Source: Bicyclus anynana (Eukaryota; Arthropoda; Insecta; Lepidoptera; Nymphalidae). Taken from it: a stretch of 64,000 bases of DNA. The stretch lies in assembly GCF_947172395.1 (NCBI RefSeq), contig NC_069093.1, positions 9,769,561 through 9,833,560 on the forward strand. Direction: 5' to 3'. Below are positions 21,945 to 32,606 of this stretch, one piece after another. The stretch's first letter is position 1; each line of letters starts with the position of its first letter. The translations under genes and the position numbers were made by a program. The notes beneath the pieces were generated by a model that was not told the DNA's origin, ran no database searches, and saw only the letters and a program-made list of their open reading frames with translations.

Positions 21945-21991
21945 TCATGATGATGATGATGATGATGATGTTGATGATGATGATGATGATA
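21945..21991 (+). repeat. (ATG)n / (GAT)n microsatellite
   Basis: About 15 ATG-type trinucleotides with one TTG interruption. Similar tails end the SINE-B and RTE copies in this window, so it may be a retroelement 3' remnant. Confidence 0.9.
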
Positions 21992-22112
21992 TAGGTTTGT
22001 GTATCTTTGTGTTCGTGTGCCTGTCTGTATGCATCTAAACTAAATAACCGATATCGATGCATTTTTTGTAACTGACTAACCGAGATATTTCTTATTTGAT
22101 CCAAAAATACCA

Positions 22113-22194
22113 ATTGCATGAATGACAATATATTATATTCCTTTTGGTATATGCATGAATGGCAATGTATGCAGCAATTATATTCCTTTTGGTC
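22113..22194 (+). repeat. Local tandem duplication
   Basis: The block GCATGAATGACAATATATTA then TATTCCTTTTGGT is repeated, with changes, as GCATGAATGGCAATGTATGC and TATTCCTTTTGGT. Confidence 0.7.
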
Positions 22195-22798
22195 TAAGTA
22201 ATGTTTTTATTGATTGAATTCGATCCCGATCAGTAAATCACAATTTCGCTGATGGGTTCGTATGCAAGTGACAAGCTAGTTACGAACATAGCGTACAAAG
22301 TCCGTTTTTGCTTATATCGAGTGAAAGTGGTAAGAAACTGTTACTTGTTCAACTTCTGTTTTTTTTTGAAACTGGATTTACTCGTAAGTACTTTTAATTG
22401 TTCTTATGCAATCATTATTGGGATATCGGGTCAAATTATAATCGAAATTCTTTTATTTTTATATAATAGTACCTTATTCGGCTTCGTATATATTTTGTAT
22501 TTATTTATATAAAATGAGGGAGATTACGCCGACGATGGAAAATTTCATGTTTAGTTAGTTAGTTCAGTTTTTAATTTTCCAGCGGAAATCATGGATTTAT
22601 TTGGAATAAAAAGTAGTCTAAATATTGCTTAATAAGTTCTTCTATCTTTCAGTAAAAGTCCCGTTAAAATCAGTTTAACCATTCCAGAGATTAGTCAATT
22701 ACCCGATTATCGTCGGGTAATAACTGTAAACAATTGAAAACAGTTTTTTTGAAATCACAGATAAAAACCTTAATTTAGTGTCATGAATGTAGTAAAGG
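22195..22798. other. No gene recognised
   Basis: An 86-codon plus-strand frame at 22252-22512 is rich in Phe, Leu and Ile, as expected of AT-rich non-coding DNA. GATTAGTCAATTACCCGATT lies near a short palindrome at 22700-22720. Confidence 0.4.
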
Positions 22799-22943
22799 AC
22801 GTGATAGCCCAGTGAATACGTTTTCTGACGTGTGTGAAGTCCGCAAAACCGCATTGGGCCAGCGTGTTGGACTATTGGGCTATAACCCCTCTCATTCTGA
22901 GAGGAGAGTCGAGCTCAACAGTGACCCGAATATGGGTCGATAT
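22799..22943 (+). mobile_element. SINE-B copy with large internal deletion
   Basis: ACGTGATAGCCCAGTGAATA joins directly to GACGTGTGTGAAGTCCGCAA, then runs to CTCATTCTGAGAGGAGAGTC. The B-box region is gone. Confidence 0.8.
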
Positions 22944-23169
22944 AATATGTAATGACTGTAGTAAAGACTACAGTAATTCCTATCGAAAACGCTTGCCAGA
23001 AAGATTTCTCACTCTTGCTATAAAGGTACTCAAATCATATAAGTCTAGAAAGACGCCGGAAGCCCAATCCACACTTTAGCTATACACATAGAAGAAAACA
23101 TATTACAGTGCCCATACAAAACTACAAAATTTGAATATTGGAAATTGTACAGTTTCAAAGTATGCCCGC

Positions 23170-23335
23170 TCTTCATTTTTTCATTTTTGGCCAACGTCAG
23201 GGCCAATGTATTGGCTAACATTTTGTACTTCCCGCTTTTCTCGGTGGTTAACATTCTGGCAAATATTATTGCCACACTACATGATAGCAAATATTTTGGC
23301 CAACATTTTGGCCAACGTATTGGCCAGCTTGAAGA
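23170..23335 (+). repeat. Degenerate TTGGCCAAC repeat tract
   Basis: Six or more variants of the palindromic core TTGGCCAA or GGCAAATATT are spaced 12-18 bases apart. Examples are TTTTGGCCAACATTTTGGCC and AACGTATTGGCC. Translation gives L-A-N-[IV] repeats in one frame and similar repeats on the other strand, so the overlapping frames reflect DNA repetition. Confidence 0.6.
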
Positions 23336-23704
23336 GACGGCAGTGGATATAAGCGGTGAGCAGAATAAGATGCAATAACATCATTTTATACGGCCAGATG
23401 AAAGGGAGAGTCCTTTGTGACATTTGCCGTAATCTACGCGATTCTACGTTATTTCCTTAGTATAAAGAAAGCCTGGAATAGCCAGACATACCTACCACAT
23501 CTATTTAAACCCGCATCTTACTACATATGGGTATAAGTTAGTAATATCTGCTTAACGTCGTCAAAGAGTAAGTAAGTAGCCTCTCTTCTCAAGAACGTCA
23601 AGACAATTTGTGGACTTAACATTGCATAAGTTTAAGCAATGTGTTAAGAGCATTTACGTAGTCGAGTTTCTTAGTTTGAATTGAGACACAATTGAGTTTC
23701 TTAG

Positions 23705-23926
23705 TTATAATAGTGCTTGAAGGCCATTGGATCAGCTTCCACCTTCACACAGGAAGTAAAACTATAAGAAATTGTAAACTATAATACTGTATGATTTTTC
23801 AAACCAGAACCTGCCTTCCGAACCGGTGGTAGAATCTTTACAAATAGTCAACTGACGTGTCAAAAGTGCTTGTAAACTGAGCCTACTTGAAATAAATGAA
23901 TTTTGAATTTTGAATTTTGAATTTTC
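23705..23926 (+). mobile_element. LINE 3' end with (TGAATTT)n tail
   Basis: GGCCATTGGATCAGCTTCCACC, then ACCGGTGGTAGAATCTTTAC, AGTGCTTGTAAACTGAGCC and AATGAATTTTGAATTTTGAA. The same sequence lies inverted at 48150-48430 and, shortened, at 39920-40030. No coding part remains. Confidence 0.8.
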
Positions 23927-23929
23927 AAA

Positions 23930-24210
23930 AGGGCAACTTGGGACTTGGGACTCCATAGTCGATTGGCTCTTCGGACTTTGTGGCCTGCCCATTGCCACTT
24001 CAGTTTCGCGACTCGCTGAGCTATGTCAGTGACTTTGGTTCGTCTGCAGATCTCCTCATTCCTGATTCGATCACGCAGAGAAACTATAAGCATAGCTCAC
24101 TCCATTGCCCGCTGAGTGACTTTGAGCCTTTTATTTAGGCCCATGTCCAAGTCAAATGCTAACTTAAAAATGTCTGGTTATCGCAGGCTCATCCATACTG
24201 CTATGACAAC
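23930..24210 (-). pseudogene. RTE-type LINE, ORF2 C-terminal region fragment
   Basis: The minus strand gives GLNKRLKVTQRAME, stop, AMLIVSLRDRIRNEE, then RRTKVTDIAQRVAKLKWQWA and GHKVRRAN. This is the conserved segment after the reverse transcriptase domain in insect RTE LINEs. An in-frame TGA splits it, and it is cut at 23930 where the 3' end of another LINE abuts. The element is inactive. Confidence 0.85.
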
Positions 24211-24639
24211 AAAGCCGCACATTGTTCATTGGACCGCACCCCTCCCGTACATTACAATACAAATCCGTTCCTTAAAGAACACAGAAGAATAAAGCTCTTT
24301 GTACTTCCTAATATAGGTACAGAATAAACTAAAGTAATAGCCTATTTGCTGTGAGGCGAAGAGGTTATTACGCGGTGAAATACGGTATTTTTTGCTCTTT
24401 TTTATAGTGCTTTGTATAGGTAAGTTGTCAACACTAAAGTGAATAAATAGTGTCCTGAAAGGGCATCTCACAAATTAGTGAATTAAAATAGTATCTGCGT
24501 GCCTGTACGTAAATGAATCAGAATTTTTAGTAATTTGCATAAATAATTAAATATCTTTTTCTTTATATATTACAAACTTTAACGGCGGAGGATGATTTGC
24601 CACAAAAAAAAATTTACACATCGCATTTAAGACGGTAAG
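24211..24639. other. No gene recognised
   Basis: AT-rich sequence. An 81-codon minus-strand frame has no domain. Confidence 0.4.
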
Positions 24640-24735
24640 CAAACTATCTAATATACCAAACAAAAAAACATCGACATCGGTCGAGCCGTTTCGGAGGAAT
24701 GCGACCACAAACACCGCGTCGCGTAGAGAGTTTTA
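24640..24735 (+). mobile_element. Transposon relic with TCGAGCCGTTTCGGAGGA block
   Basis: CATCGGTCGAGCCGTTTCGG and GACCACAAACACCGCGTCGC match a repeat type also seen at about 38965-39010 (GGTCCAGCTGTTTCGGGCGA). The class is unclear; a Helitron or LINE tail is possible. Confidence 0.45.
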
Positions 24736-24805
24736 TTTTTTAGAAAAATATAATAATGACATCTTTGACACTTAATCTATGTATCTAAGAGTGTCATAGT
24801 CTATA

Positions 24806-24905
24806 ACTCGTGCACACTAACTTGACACCTACACAGCACAACCAAACAAACACAGTTGACAACACAAACTTCATTGGAGCCGAGTGTCAAGTTAATCCGC
24901 ACGAC
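24806..24905. mobile_element. Small foldback element, about 100 bp
   Basis: GTGCACACTAACTTGACAC at the left and GTGTCAAGTTAATCCGCAC at the right are inverted, with 3 mismatches. Low coding potential; MITE-like. Confidence 0.6.
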
Positions 24906-25190
24906 CTGTAAGTGTTATTAAACCTTTTTTAAAGCTTGGAATTTATGTAACGTTGTATCGAATAAAATATTCTAATAGGCCTTCAAAATAACTGAGATAT
25001 CAATAAAGCATTATCTAAAAGGAATGTTAATTGAATAGAAACTCAGATTGAATATATTGATATATTATTCAAGTTTTATATAATGAATACGTTCCAAAAT
25101 GTTCGTTTGTATTACTATTAATAGAAAATAGAATCCATTCGCATGTTCAGCTCCCATTTCTAAACTTATCATAGGTCCCATCCATAATAA

Positions 25191-25392
25191 TCTATACTAA
25201 TATTATAAGGAGGAAAGATTTGATTTTTTGTTTATCTGTTTGCATTGAATAGGCTCTGAAATTACTGAACCGATTTGAACAATTCTTTCACCGTTGGGAA
25301 GCTACACTATCCCCGAGTACTATCGGTTATATTTTATTTCTTTATTCCCGGGAACGGGAACCACGCAGGTGAAACCGCGCAGTGTCTACTAG
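25191..25392 (+). mobile_element. Lep1-type Helitron, diverged
   Basis: Starts TCTATACTAATATTATAAGG and ends GAAACCGCGCAGTGTCTACTAG|T. Its internal sequence (GGCTCTGAAATTACTGAACC) belongs to the same subfamily as the minus-strand copy at 46482. Confidence 0.88.
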
Positions 25393-25512
25393 TAAATAAT
25401 ATATTAATTGAACAATTTACTTGCATACACATCACTATCTAGCCTACAAAATAAGCGTAGCTTGTGTTAATGATATTAATATAGCTGATCAATATCTTAA
25501 TACAAGTAAATA

Positions 25513-25675
25513 AATGCGAAAGGTTCATCACGAAATCTCGAAAATCGCTTGATGTACAATGATGAAATTTGGCAGGGAGGTAGTTTTTAGTTTCTAGGTA
25601 ACCGCTAAGAACTGATTTTGCGATAGGGTTGGATTAAGGAGGTCTAAGGGCGGATGAAGTCACTGGCGTTCGCTA
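25513..25675 (+). mobile_element. Helitron 3' portion, second subfamily
   Basis: TGTACAATGATGAAATTTGG, then GGGCGGATGAAGTCACTGGC and GTTCGCTAG|T. The 5' start is not clear. Confidence 0.6.
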
Positions 25676-25721
25676 GTAAATTATAATTATAATACTCAAA
25701 TATATTCAAGTTGTGGGAATC

Positions 25722-25782
25722 GAACCTAAAGCGATAGATGCAGAAAGCAAGGTCACTGTCCACTGCGCCACAACGCCGTCAG
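25722..25782 (-). mobile_element. SINE-C tRNA-like head, minus strand
   Basis: The minus strand reads GACGGCGTTGTGGCGCAGTG, ACCTTGCTTTCTGCATC and AGGTTCGATTCCCACAACTT. It is related to 52590 and 58636. Confidence 0.7.
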
Positions 25783-26139
25783 TGTTTTAGTATGGATTGA
25801 TACTATAAAAAGTACATAAGATTTATTACTTGACGAAGTAATTTTTACCAGTGGGTAGCTTTCAAATTGTGTCAAGTGAATAGGCTCTACCTAATGCAAG
25901 GACAACCACCTGCTTGCAACATGCTTAAGTACCTGAGAATACAATTTAGTTGAAATACTCATACCGTGCTCATACCAGACTGACCATAGATCGAAGAACA
26001 AAATTATCTCGTAGACATTCCCAAAACTGCGACCTTTTGTAAGTTGTAGTCATACCCAATATTTAATTCATATTGAATCTCGTAAATATTTATTGTTTTA
26101 GTAGAGTAATTAAAGGTTATTTTCAATATATTAATTGTA

Positions 26140-26353
26140 GAAAAAAAATCAGTTGTCTGTAAAGTCGGTTTACGAAAGTTGAAGAAAATGTTCGTTTTTC
26201 TAAAATATTGTTTAATAATCTTCATAGACCAGAATATATTTTATTTCTTCTAAAAAAAGTTTGCAAACCCTAGAGCGAGGGAACGACGCATGACGTCATC
26301 TTTTTTCGAGTGTGCAGCTCCATCGAATTATAAGACGTTGTCACATCAAAAAA
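26140..26353 (-). mobile_element. Repeat family with CRE palindrome, copy 1, minus strand
   Basis: TAGAGCGAGGGAACGACGCA, TGACGTCA (26291-26298), then ATCGAATTATAAGACGTTGT. It is the reverse of the copies at 31473 and 45233. Ends are approximate. Confidence 0.75.
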
Positions 26354-26811
26354 AATATTTAAAACAATTTAAAAGACTTCTTAAAGTTCATATATCTCTT
26401 TAATACTTCAAAAATATATAAAGCAGTAATGAATTTTCATTAGGTACCTACTTAGAAATTCTGAAAAAGCAGTTTCCTAACTTTTTAAGTTGATGTTAAT
26501 AATTTCATTAATTTTCTTAGAAGTTAAAAATCCATATTGTTATTTAATTAAACTTTTACCTTAAATTCAAGTCACGTTTAAAAGGAGTCAGTAACTCTCT
26601 GAGCATATTTTCTAACAAGTCAAGCTTTTCCGACACACGAGACTGACTTTTCAAGAGTCTCCTTTTTAAACGTAGAGAGAAAAAAGCTGAACGATCTCGT
26701 ATAAGATTAATAGCATTTCCTTAAACACGAAGTCTGGTAGTGTAAGATATAGTGGTAACATTTTCCTGTGCAAAATACAATAATTATGAAAGCTAAAATA
26801 ATTATGAAAAT
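26354..26811. other. AT-rich DNA, no gene
   Basis: CGTTTAAAAGGAGTC near 26575 and AGTCTCCTTTTTAAACG near 26656 form an inverted pair of about 15 bases, perhaps the arms of another small foldback element. Confidence 0.45.
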
Positions 26812-26870
26812 CTAGCGGACGCTCATGGCTTTGTCCGCAGCACACTCACGAATTCACTTCGCCATAAAAA
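26812..26870 (-). mobile_element. Helitron 3' end relic, minus strand
   Basis: CTAGCGGACGCTCATGGCTT is the reverse of a second-subfamily 3' end. Next to it at 26918-26950 is an ACCGACTTC-type MITE end (GAACCTCCTCCTGGAAGTCG). Confidence 0.5.
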
Positions 26871-27732
26871 AATATTCCTGCGAAAAAATATTAAGTAAAA
26901 AAAATACATACAACCGAACGTAGAACCTCCTCCTGGAAGTCGGTTAAAAATACAAAAAATATTAAGTAAAATTTATTTCACAGGTTAGTTTGAGCAGGAT
27001 TTGTTTATTGTTAATTTAGTAATGACCTCAATAGTTTATTTATAAATTATTCAACTTTATTTACAAGCGCACACCCAGTCTGGACACTTAGTAAAATATG
27101 TTACACTACAATTATTAATGTAGTAGCTTTGAAAAATTCTTAATTACGTTTTTTTTGCATCCTGAACTCGAGAACTGTTAATGTTGCATTGTGTAATATT
27201 ATTAAATCTTTTAAACTAATTAACGTCAAAATAATATTATTCAAAATATATTTCTGACTTTTACCTCTTAGACTATGATTAGACCGGTAACTTTTCCTCT
27301 CTCAGTGAAAATTGGAAATTGAAATCGAATAGAAACTGGTTATTTGAATACGACTTATATATATGATACAAGCTAAATCTAATTACTTTATTTTTTGCTA
27401 CGCGTATCTTCTACCGTTAATATTCATAATAACTTTAATTCGTATTTTGTAAGTTTCAAATGGAAAAGAATCAGTCGAATGTTTTAATGAACATTTAGAG
27501 CTTTTTATTTTAGCTTTGTCGGTAGCGACTCTACTATCAGTATACTTGATTTTTCAGTAGCATTTTACAAAAGCAAATGTAATTGTATTAATTGTTGTAA
27601 TAGTACATTAAGATATAAGTGAGGTAAGTTGAAAATTACAGCCGAGGCGATATTACAGCTCGAGCCAAAGGCGAGAGCTATAGTAAGGAAGTAGAGGCTG
27701 TAATTATCAAAGCTCATGTATGTCATACGACG

Positions 27733-28149
27733 TTTTATAACACATTTGCGAAGAAACAAAGTTTCTGAAAATTAATTTGCATCTTTGCCTGTTTTCCATA
27801 GGATGACATTTTGATACGCTTGTCATTTGTTTTTTTTTTAACAAATGCACCAAAAACAGCTAGTATTACTAATAAAGTAAATTAATATTTTTGTGTTTCT
27901 GATACAGAATTAATAAGAATTAAATGTTTCTTTATTATATATTATCTATTATAGTTAATTTTATTCATTAAATGTTGAGCACTTTTCGGACATAAAACTC
28001 TTTGCCAAGATTCAAAAAAGTACCGTTCGTTTTTACTAGACATATTTTTAGGTTTTATATTACATTACGGCACATGTGTGTCATGAAATACATTACAATA
28101 TTGAAAATGTTCAAATAACAGATACTTTACGAGCAAATGTGTTATAAAA
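27733..28149. mobile_element. Foldback DNA element with 17-bp perfect TIRs
   Basis: TTTTATAACACATTTGC (27733-27749) and GCAAATGTGTTATAAAA (28133-28149) are perfect inverted repeats. The CpG-bearing stretch just outside (27640-27690, ACAGCTCGAGCCAAAGGCGA) may belong to it. No transposase. Confidence 0.65.
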
Positions 28150-28239
28150 AATATTATTTACGACACAATGTGTTTCATATTTACATATATATATTAAATA
28201 ATTATTAAAATCAAAGGAAAATCAATTTTAATTATAAGT

Positions 28240-28560
28240 AAAAATTCACTTAAAAACAATTTTCGAAGCTGGCTGACATTGATCATAACTCAATATTTGG
28301 TAATTTTTATTTTGAACTAAAACGCCGTCAACCCCCGTGATGTGATACGATTGCTCAATTGGCGAGAAATTGCGACGGGGGTAAGCTTGCGGAAAATTGG
28401 CGATATCGTTAATATTCACCCGAAACCGGTGGTTCACGTGGCGACTACAAATAACGAGACGACAGCCTCCGTGGATTTATGCTCTGTCGTTTTAAGTGAT
28501 GTATAGCCGGCCTGAGATATCGACGCATCTCAAGTAACTCTTAACGGATCCTGAACACGA
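28240..28560. other. CpG-rich unexplained segment before the gap
   Basis: GC-rich relative to its surroundings. A 63-codon minus-strand frame (28246-28437) is open and has coding-like composition, but no known domain. The nearby assembly gap limits interpretation. It may be transposon coding remnant. Confidence 0.3.
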
Positions 28561-28651
28561 AGATATCTGTATAATATAATGCTTAGAGTCATTGTAAAAC
28601 TATATTTATATGTTTAAATAAAGGTAATATAAAACAAATATACCAAAAATC

Positions 28652-28851
28652 NNNNNNNNNNNNNNNNNNNNNNNNNNNNNNNNNNNNNNNNNNNNNNNNN
28701 NNNNNNNNNNNNNNNNNNNNNNNNNNNNNNNNNNNNNNNNNNNNNNNNNNNNNNNNNNNNNNNNNNNNNNNNNNNNNNNNNNNNNNNNNNNNNNNNNNNN
28801 NNNNNNNNNNNNNNNNNNNNNNNNNNNNNNNNNNNNNNNNNNNNNNNNNNN
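28652..28851. other. Assembly gap (200 N)
   Basis: Exactly 200 N. The round number suggests a scaffold gap of unknown true size. Confidence 0.99.
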
Positions 28852-28957
28852 TAAATGTGAAATTTCGGATTTGGGTACAGCTAGAAAACTACCCCAATTT
28901 TTATCCCGATATTCCCACAAGAATGAGATCTATGCAGGTAAAACCACGGGACACAGC
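28852..28957 (+). mobile_element. Helitron-like 3' end after the gap
   Basis: ATCCCGATATTCCCACAAGA then GGTAAAACCACGGGACACAGCT resembles a decayed Lep1 3' end. The 5' part would lie in the gap. Confidence 0.4.
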
Positions 28958-29583
28958 TATTATTATATGCATACTCGTAAAACTTTACCTCAATAAACAT
29001 TTTGTTATTGCAATATGTATAAAAATGCAAATATGTCACGGACCACGATATTTCATTTGTATTGGAACATATCAAATGTAAAAATAAAATACCATTATTA
29101 AATACAATAAAAACTTATCTAATACATTCGACCAGGATACGTAACTTTATTGTATAAACAACATATCGCCAAAAGAATAGACAAGACAAATTACAGCAAC
29201 AAAACGTTAAAAATAGCCAAAGTTGACAAGCTGAAATGGTAAAATAAATCACGGTGCTACTAAGTTCTTTATAGACTTGGCATGCATTGAAAATTGGATA
29301 AGTTGTTGCATAATTTACGAGTAACACGGTGGAAAGGAAATATACTTACGCGGGCACCATAAATAATCTATATCTTGACAAGCAAGGCGCAGGTAATTTT
29401 AAGTAGTTTTCCCTCAGCGTTAATGTTACACCCACAACCAAAAATGCACGATCAAAATTCGTGCCTTCTACATTACTGCTATAGTTTTATAAATAAGTAG
29501 GTATAAACAAATGTATTCCACTTTGTACCACATGGATTTTTTGTAAAATTAGATTTTTTCTCATTTAATATGAGAGACCGTAG
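28958..29583. other. AT-rich DNA, no gene
   Basis: Short frames on both strands lack domains. Confidence 0.45.
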
Positions 29584-29888
29584 AGCCGTGATAGCCCAGT
29601 GGATATGACCTATGCCTCCGATTCTGGAGGGTGTGACTTCGAATCCGGTCCGGGGCATGCACCTCCAACTTTTCAGTTATGTGCATTTAAAGACATTAAA
29701 TATAACGTGCCTCAAACGGTGATGGAAAAACATCGTGAGGAAATCTGCATACCAGAGAATTTTCTCAATTCTCTGAGTGTGTGAAGTCTGCCAATCCGCA
29801 TTGTGCCAGCGTGGTGGACTATTGGCCTAACTCCTCTCATTCTCGAGAGGAGACTCGAGCTCAGCAGTGAGATAATGATGAGATAATA
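29584..29888 (+). mobile_element. SINE-B copy, near full length
   Basis: AGCCGTGATAGCCCAGTGGA head, TTCGAATCCGGTCCGGGGCA B-box, the full body, CCTCTCATTCTCGAGAGGAG, GCTCAGCAGTGAG and an ATGATGAGAT tail. Confidence 0.93.
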
Positions 29889-31097
29889 TTTTTTAATAAA
29901 TTTATGAGGTAGTTTAGCTATTTATTCTAGCCTATTTTTTATTACTTGGAAAACAACGGATTTTTGTTCAAGATTAATATCTCAGTTCTAGTTTCAAAAC
30001 CTGCCGGCGCGTTATCAACTGAGGTGTAAAGTCATAATTTATTTATTTATTTGTCCGCATTGGAGTATTATTGTGCGTCGGCAATTTTAATCGGCGTCAA
30101 TTGGTGTACATACTACATACTGGTCAAATTGAGAACCTCCTTTTTGAAGTCGGTTAAAAAGTCGTCAAAGTTATGTCTCAAAATAACAAACATGAAGCTA
30201 TTGTTCAAACAGCCGTAGAAGATAAAAATTGAAATGTTCATATTGAAGGCTTCGATTAGGAATGTAACGGCGATTGAGAAATTGGCGAGACCCTGATTAG
30301 AAATTCTGAACAAGGAAATTTAGGCCAGTGTCTTGTTAACAAGATAGATCGATAAACGACGTAATGGATCTTAGATTTGTAGTTACCAATCTCCCTAATT
30401 CTAGTGGATTGGTTTCAAATCTGATTAAGGCTACTAAAGCCAACCACATTCAATAATATTTTCCAAACATTTTGACAGGCGTCTTTGATCGCGAGTATCT
30501 CTATTTTTGCGGATTTTCGTTATTGTATCGTAAGATTAATAGGTTGCCGCAAAAATGTTAACCTATTTTTATGTGTAAATTTCACGTTAAATTGTCAAAC
30601 CGTTTCCTAGCAAAAATACAAAACGTGATAAAACAGCTCTTTAAAAGTTTATGAATTTTTTTTTTTTGTGGCATTAAAATCGATAGATGCATAAATATTT
30701 GTTGGCATAGTTCTATGTAGTCGGTGGAAACCCTTAATTGTGAGTTTGGAAAATAGGGAAACAAGTATTCTGGTCATGTAGACCCCCCCACGCTAGCGCT
30801 CGTCGAAAGTGTAACAAACTACGCTACCCAACACTGCTCTAATACTTCTAAGAAAGATATAGTGCGTATTCTACTACTCGTAGCTGTGTTTCTCTTGACT
30901 CAATACAAAATATTATTAAGATCACTTTTATTACCAAGGGAATTTATTTCAATATTAAAAAAATGTGGTTGACTTTGAAGCCTTGGCAAATATAACGATA
31001 AAGTACAAATAATCTCGTTATATAGAAACAACAGAAAAGAATGAAGACTCAATAATATAATTAAATGATTTAAAGCAATAACCAATCACTGTTGCAC
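29889..31097. other. No gene; one MITE end
   Basis: GAGAACCTCCTTTTTGAAGT then CGGTTAAAAAG at 30130-30162 is an ACCGACTTC-family MITE end. The rest is AT-rich with domain-less short frames. Confidence 0.45.
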
Positions 31098-31343
31098 ACG
31101 GGTCTCCTCTCAGAATGAGAGGTACAAGGCTAATAGTTCGACACGCTAGTACAATCCAGATTGATAACTTCACACATGTACAGAATTAAGAAAATTTTCA
31201 GGTATGCAGGTTTCCTCACGATTTTTTTCCTACACCGTTTGAGACACTTGATATGATTATAATTTCTTAAAATGCACATAATTGAAAAGTTGAAATGCGC
31301 CCTCCGAATCAAAGGCAGCCATATCCACTGGCCTATCACGGCG
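31098..31343 (-). mobile_element. SINE-B copy, minus strand, diverged
   Basis: CTCCTCTCAGAATGAGAGG at the left, TTTCCTCACGATTTTTTTCC, CACCGTTTGAGACAC, and the head reverse CCACTGGCCTATCACGGC. The B-box is deleted. Confidence 0.85.
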
Positions 31344-31472
31344 CAGTACAAAAAAAGAGTAGGTTCGCTTTATATTTGACCTTCAAAACCGTGGCTTTAG
31401 AATTCTGTTACATTAATGGAGAGACTCCAAATGTTTGGTTACGGCTTTTGACTATAATAATGAATAATGTGA

Positions 31473-31702
31473 TTTTTTGACGTGACAACGTCTTATAATT
31501 CGATGAAGCCAGATGCAAACTCGAAAAAAGATGACGTCATGCGTCGTTCCCTCGCTCTAGGGTTGCCAACTTTTTTTTACAAGAAATAAAGTATATCTTG
31601 CTCTTTCTTTTGAAAAATGCAACCCTTCCATCAGTATTTTCTGACGTGGTCACGTTCAACTATCGTCAGTAAACCGACTTTATAGACAACCGATTTTTTT
31701 TT
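31473..31702 (+). mobile_element. Repeat family with CRE palindrome, copy 2
   Basis: TTTTTTGACGTGACAACGTC, TTATAATTCGATGAAGCC, TGACGTCA (31532-31539), GCGTCGTTCCCTCGCTCTAG and ACTATCGTCAGTAAACCGAC. It matches 45233-45498 and the inverted copy at 26140. Confidence 0.8.
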
Positions 31703-31951
31703 TGGGTCTGTCACATAGTTCGAAGAGCCGATGGACGTAGGGTCCGAAAAAGCTGGAATGACGACCCCGCACCGGAAAGCGCAGTGTTGGTTGACCCCCA
31801 CTTGGTGGACCAAGAACATCAAGCGGGTTGCAGGGAACCGCTGGATACTCGCGGCTCGAGACCGTTTTGTTAGGAAGTACATGCAAGAAGCCTATGTCCA
31901 TTTGTGGACGTACATCGGCTGTTAATGATGAAGATGATGATGATGATAGAA
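31703..31951 (+). pseudogene. RTE-type LINE, extreme C-terminus and (GAT)n tail
   Basis: Encodes remnants of the RTE C-terminus. CACATAGTTCGAAGAGCCG corresponds to HIVRRA. A frameshifted middle follows, then IKRVAGNRWILAARDR and YMQEAYVHLWTYIG with a stop. The 3' end is GATGAAGATGATGATGATGA, the usual RTE microsatellite tail. It is joined directly to the CRE-bearing repeat upstream. Confidence 0.85.
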
Positions 31952-32293
31952 ATATTCACAACAAATTTTCCAAAGCAATACTGGAACTCATATTCGTACA
32001 TCACGAGCGTACATACATTTTTACATCAGTACTTGTTATGCATGGCATTCTTATCTTGTAACGATGATACTTGCGATGCCATCGTATGTAATGTTACACA
32101 GAATGTCACGCATAATAGTAAAAGTTTAGAGCCTACAATATATTTTTTCTTGTACGATACGATGTCGAAAGATAACGATTATGTGTTGTCGAATTTTTGA
32201 CAGTTGAAATAATGATAAAAAATAAAAGCCGATCTCCATGAATAACTTATACGACTTGTTACCATCACTGTTTTTTGTGAACTGTAACTCTCC
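31952..32293. other. No gene recognised
   Basis: AT-rich; short frames without domains. Confidence 0.4.
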
Positions 32294-32606
32294 GGCCTCC
32301 GTGGCGCAGTGGTGTGCGCGATTGATTTACAAGACGGAGGTCCTGTGTTTGATCCAGGTCTGTCGCGTGGGAGGCTTCAGCCGTGAATAGTTACTTCCCT
32401 ATCGATAAAGACGATTTAGCGTTCCGGTACGATGTAAAAAGAGAATATTAGCCGCATGCCTACTTTGTAATTATGACCCCCATTTACAATTACAATTAGT
32501 TGTGAATACTGTGTTGGCTCAGTATCTTAATGTTTGGAAGTCCTTACAAAAGGCCTATGTCCTGCAGTGGACGTCCATCGGCTGATATGATGATGATAAT
32601 GATGAC
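32294..32606 (+). mobile_element. SINE-A head joined to an RTE-like tail
   Basis: GGCCTCCGTGGCGCAGTGGT head, decayed B-box (TGTTTGATCCAGGTC), TTTAGCGTTCCGGTACGATG body. The 3' part is AAAGGCCTATGTCCTGCAGT then GGACGTCCATCGGCTGATAT and an ATGATGATAATGATGA tail, which resembles an RTE LINE 3' end. This is a composite or distinct SINE type. Confidence 0.75.

Noticed and set aside
21945..21991. CRISPR-like or regulatory trinucleotide repeat
   Set aside because: It is a plain ATG/GAT microsatellite, as found at retroelement 3' ends.
28606..28920. 104-codon minus-strand frame
   Set aside because: It spans the 200-N gap and is an artefact of untranslated Ns.
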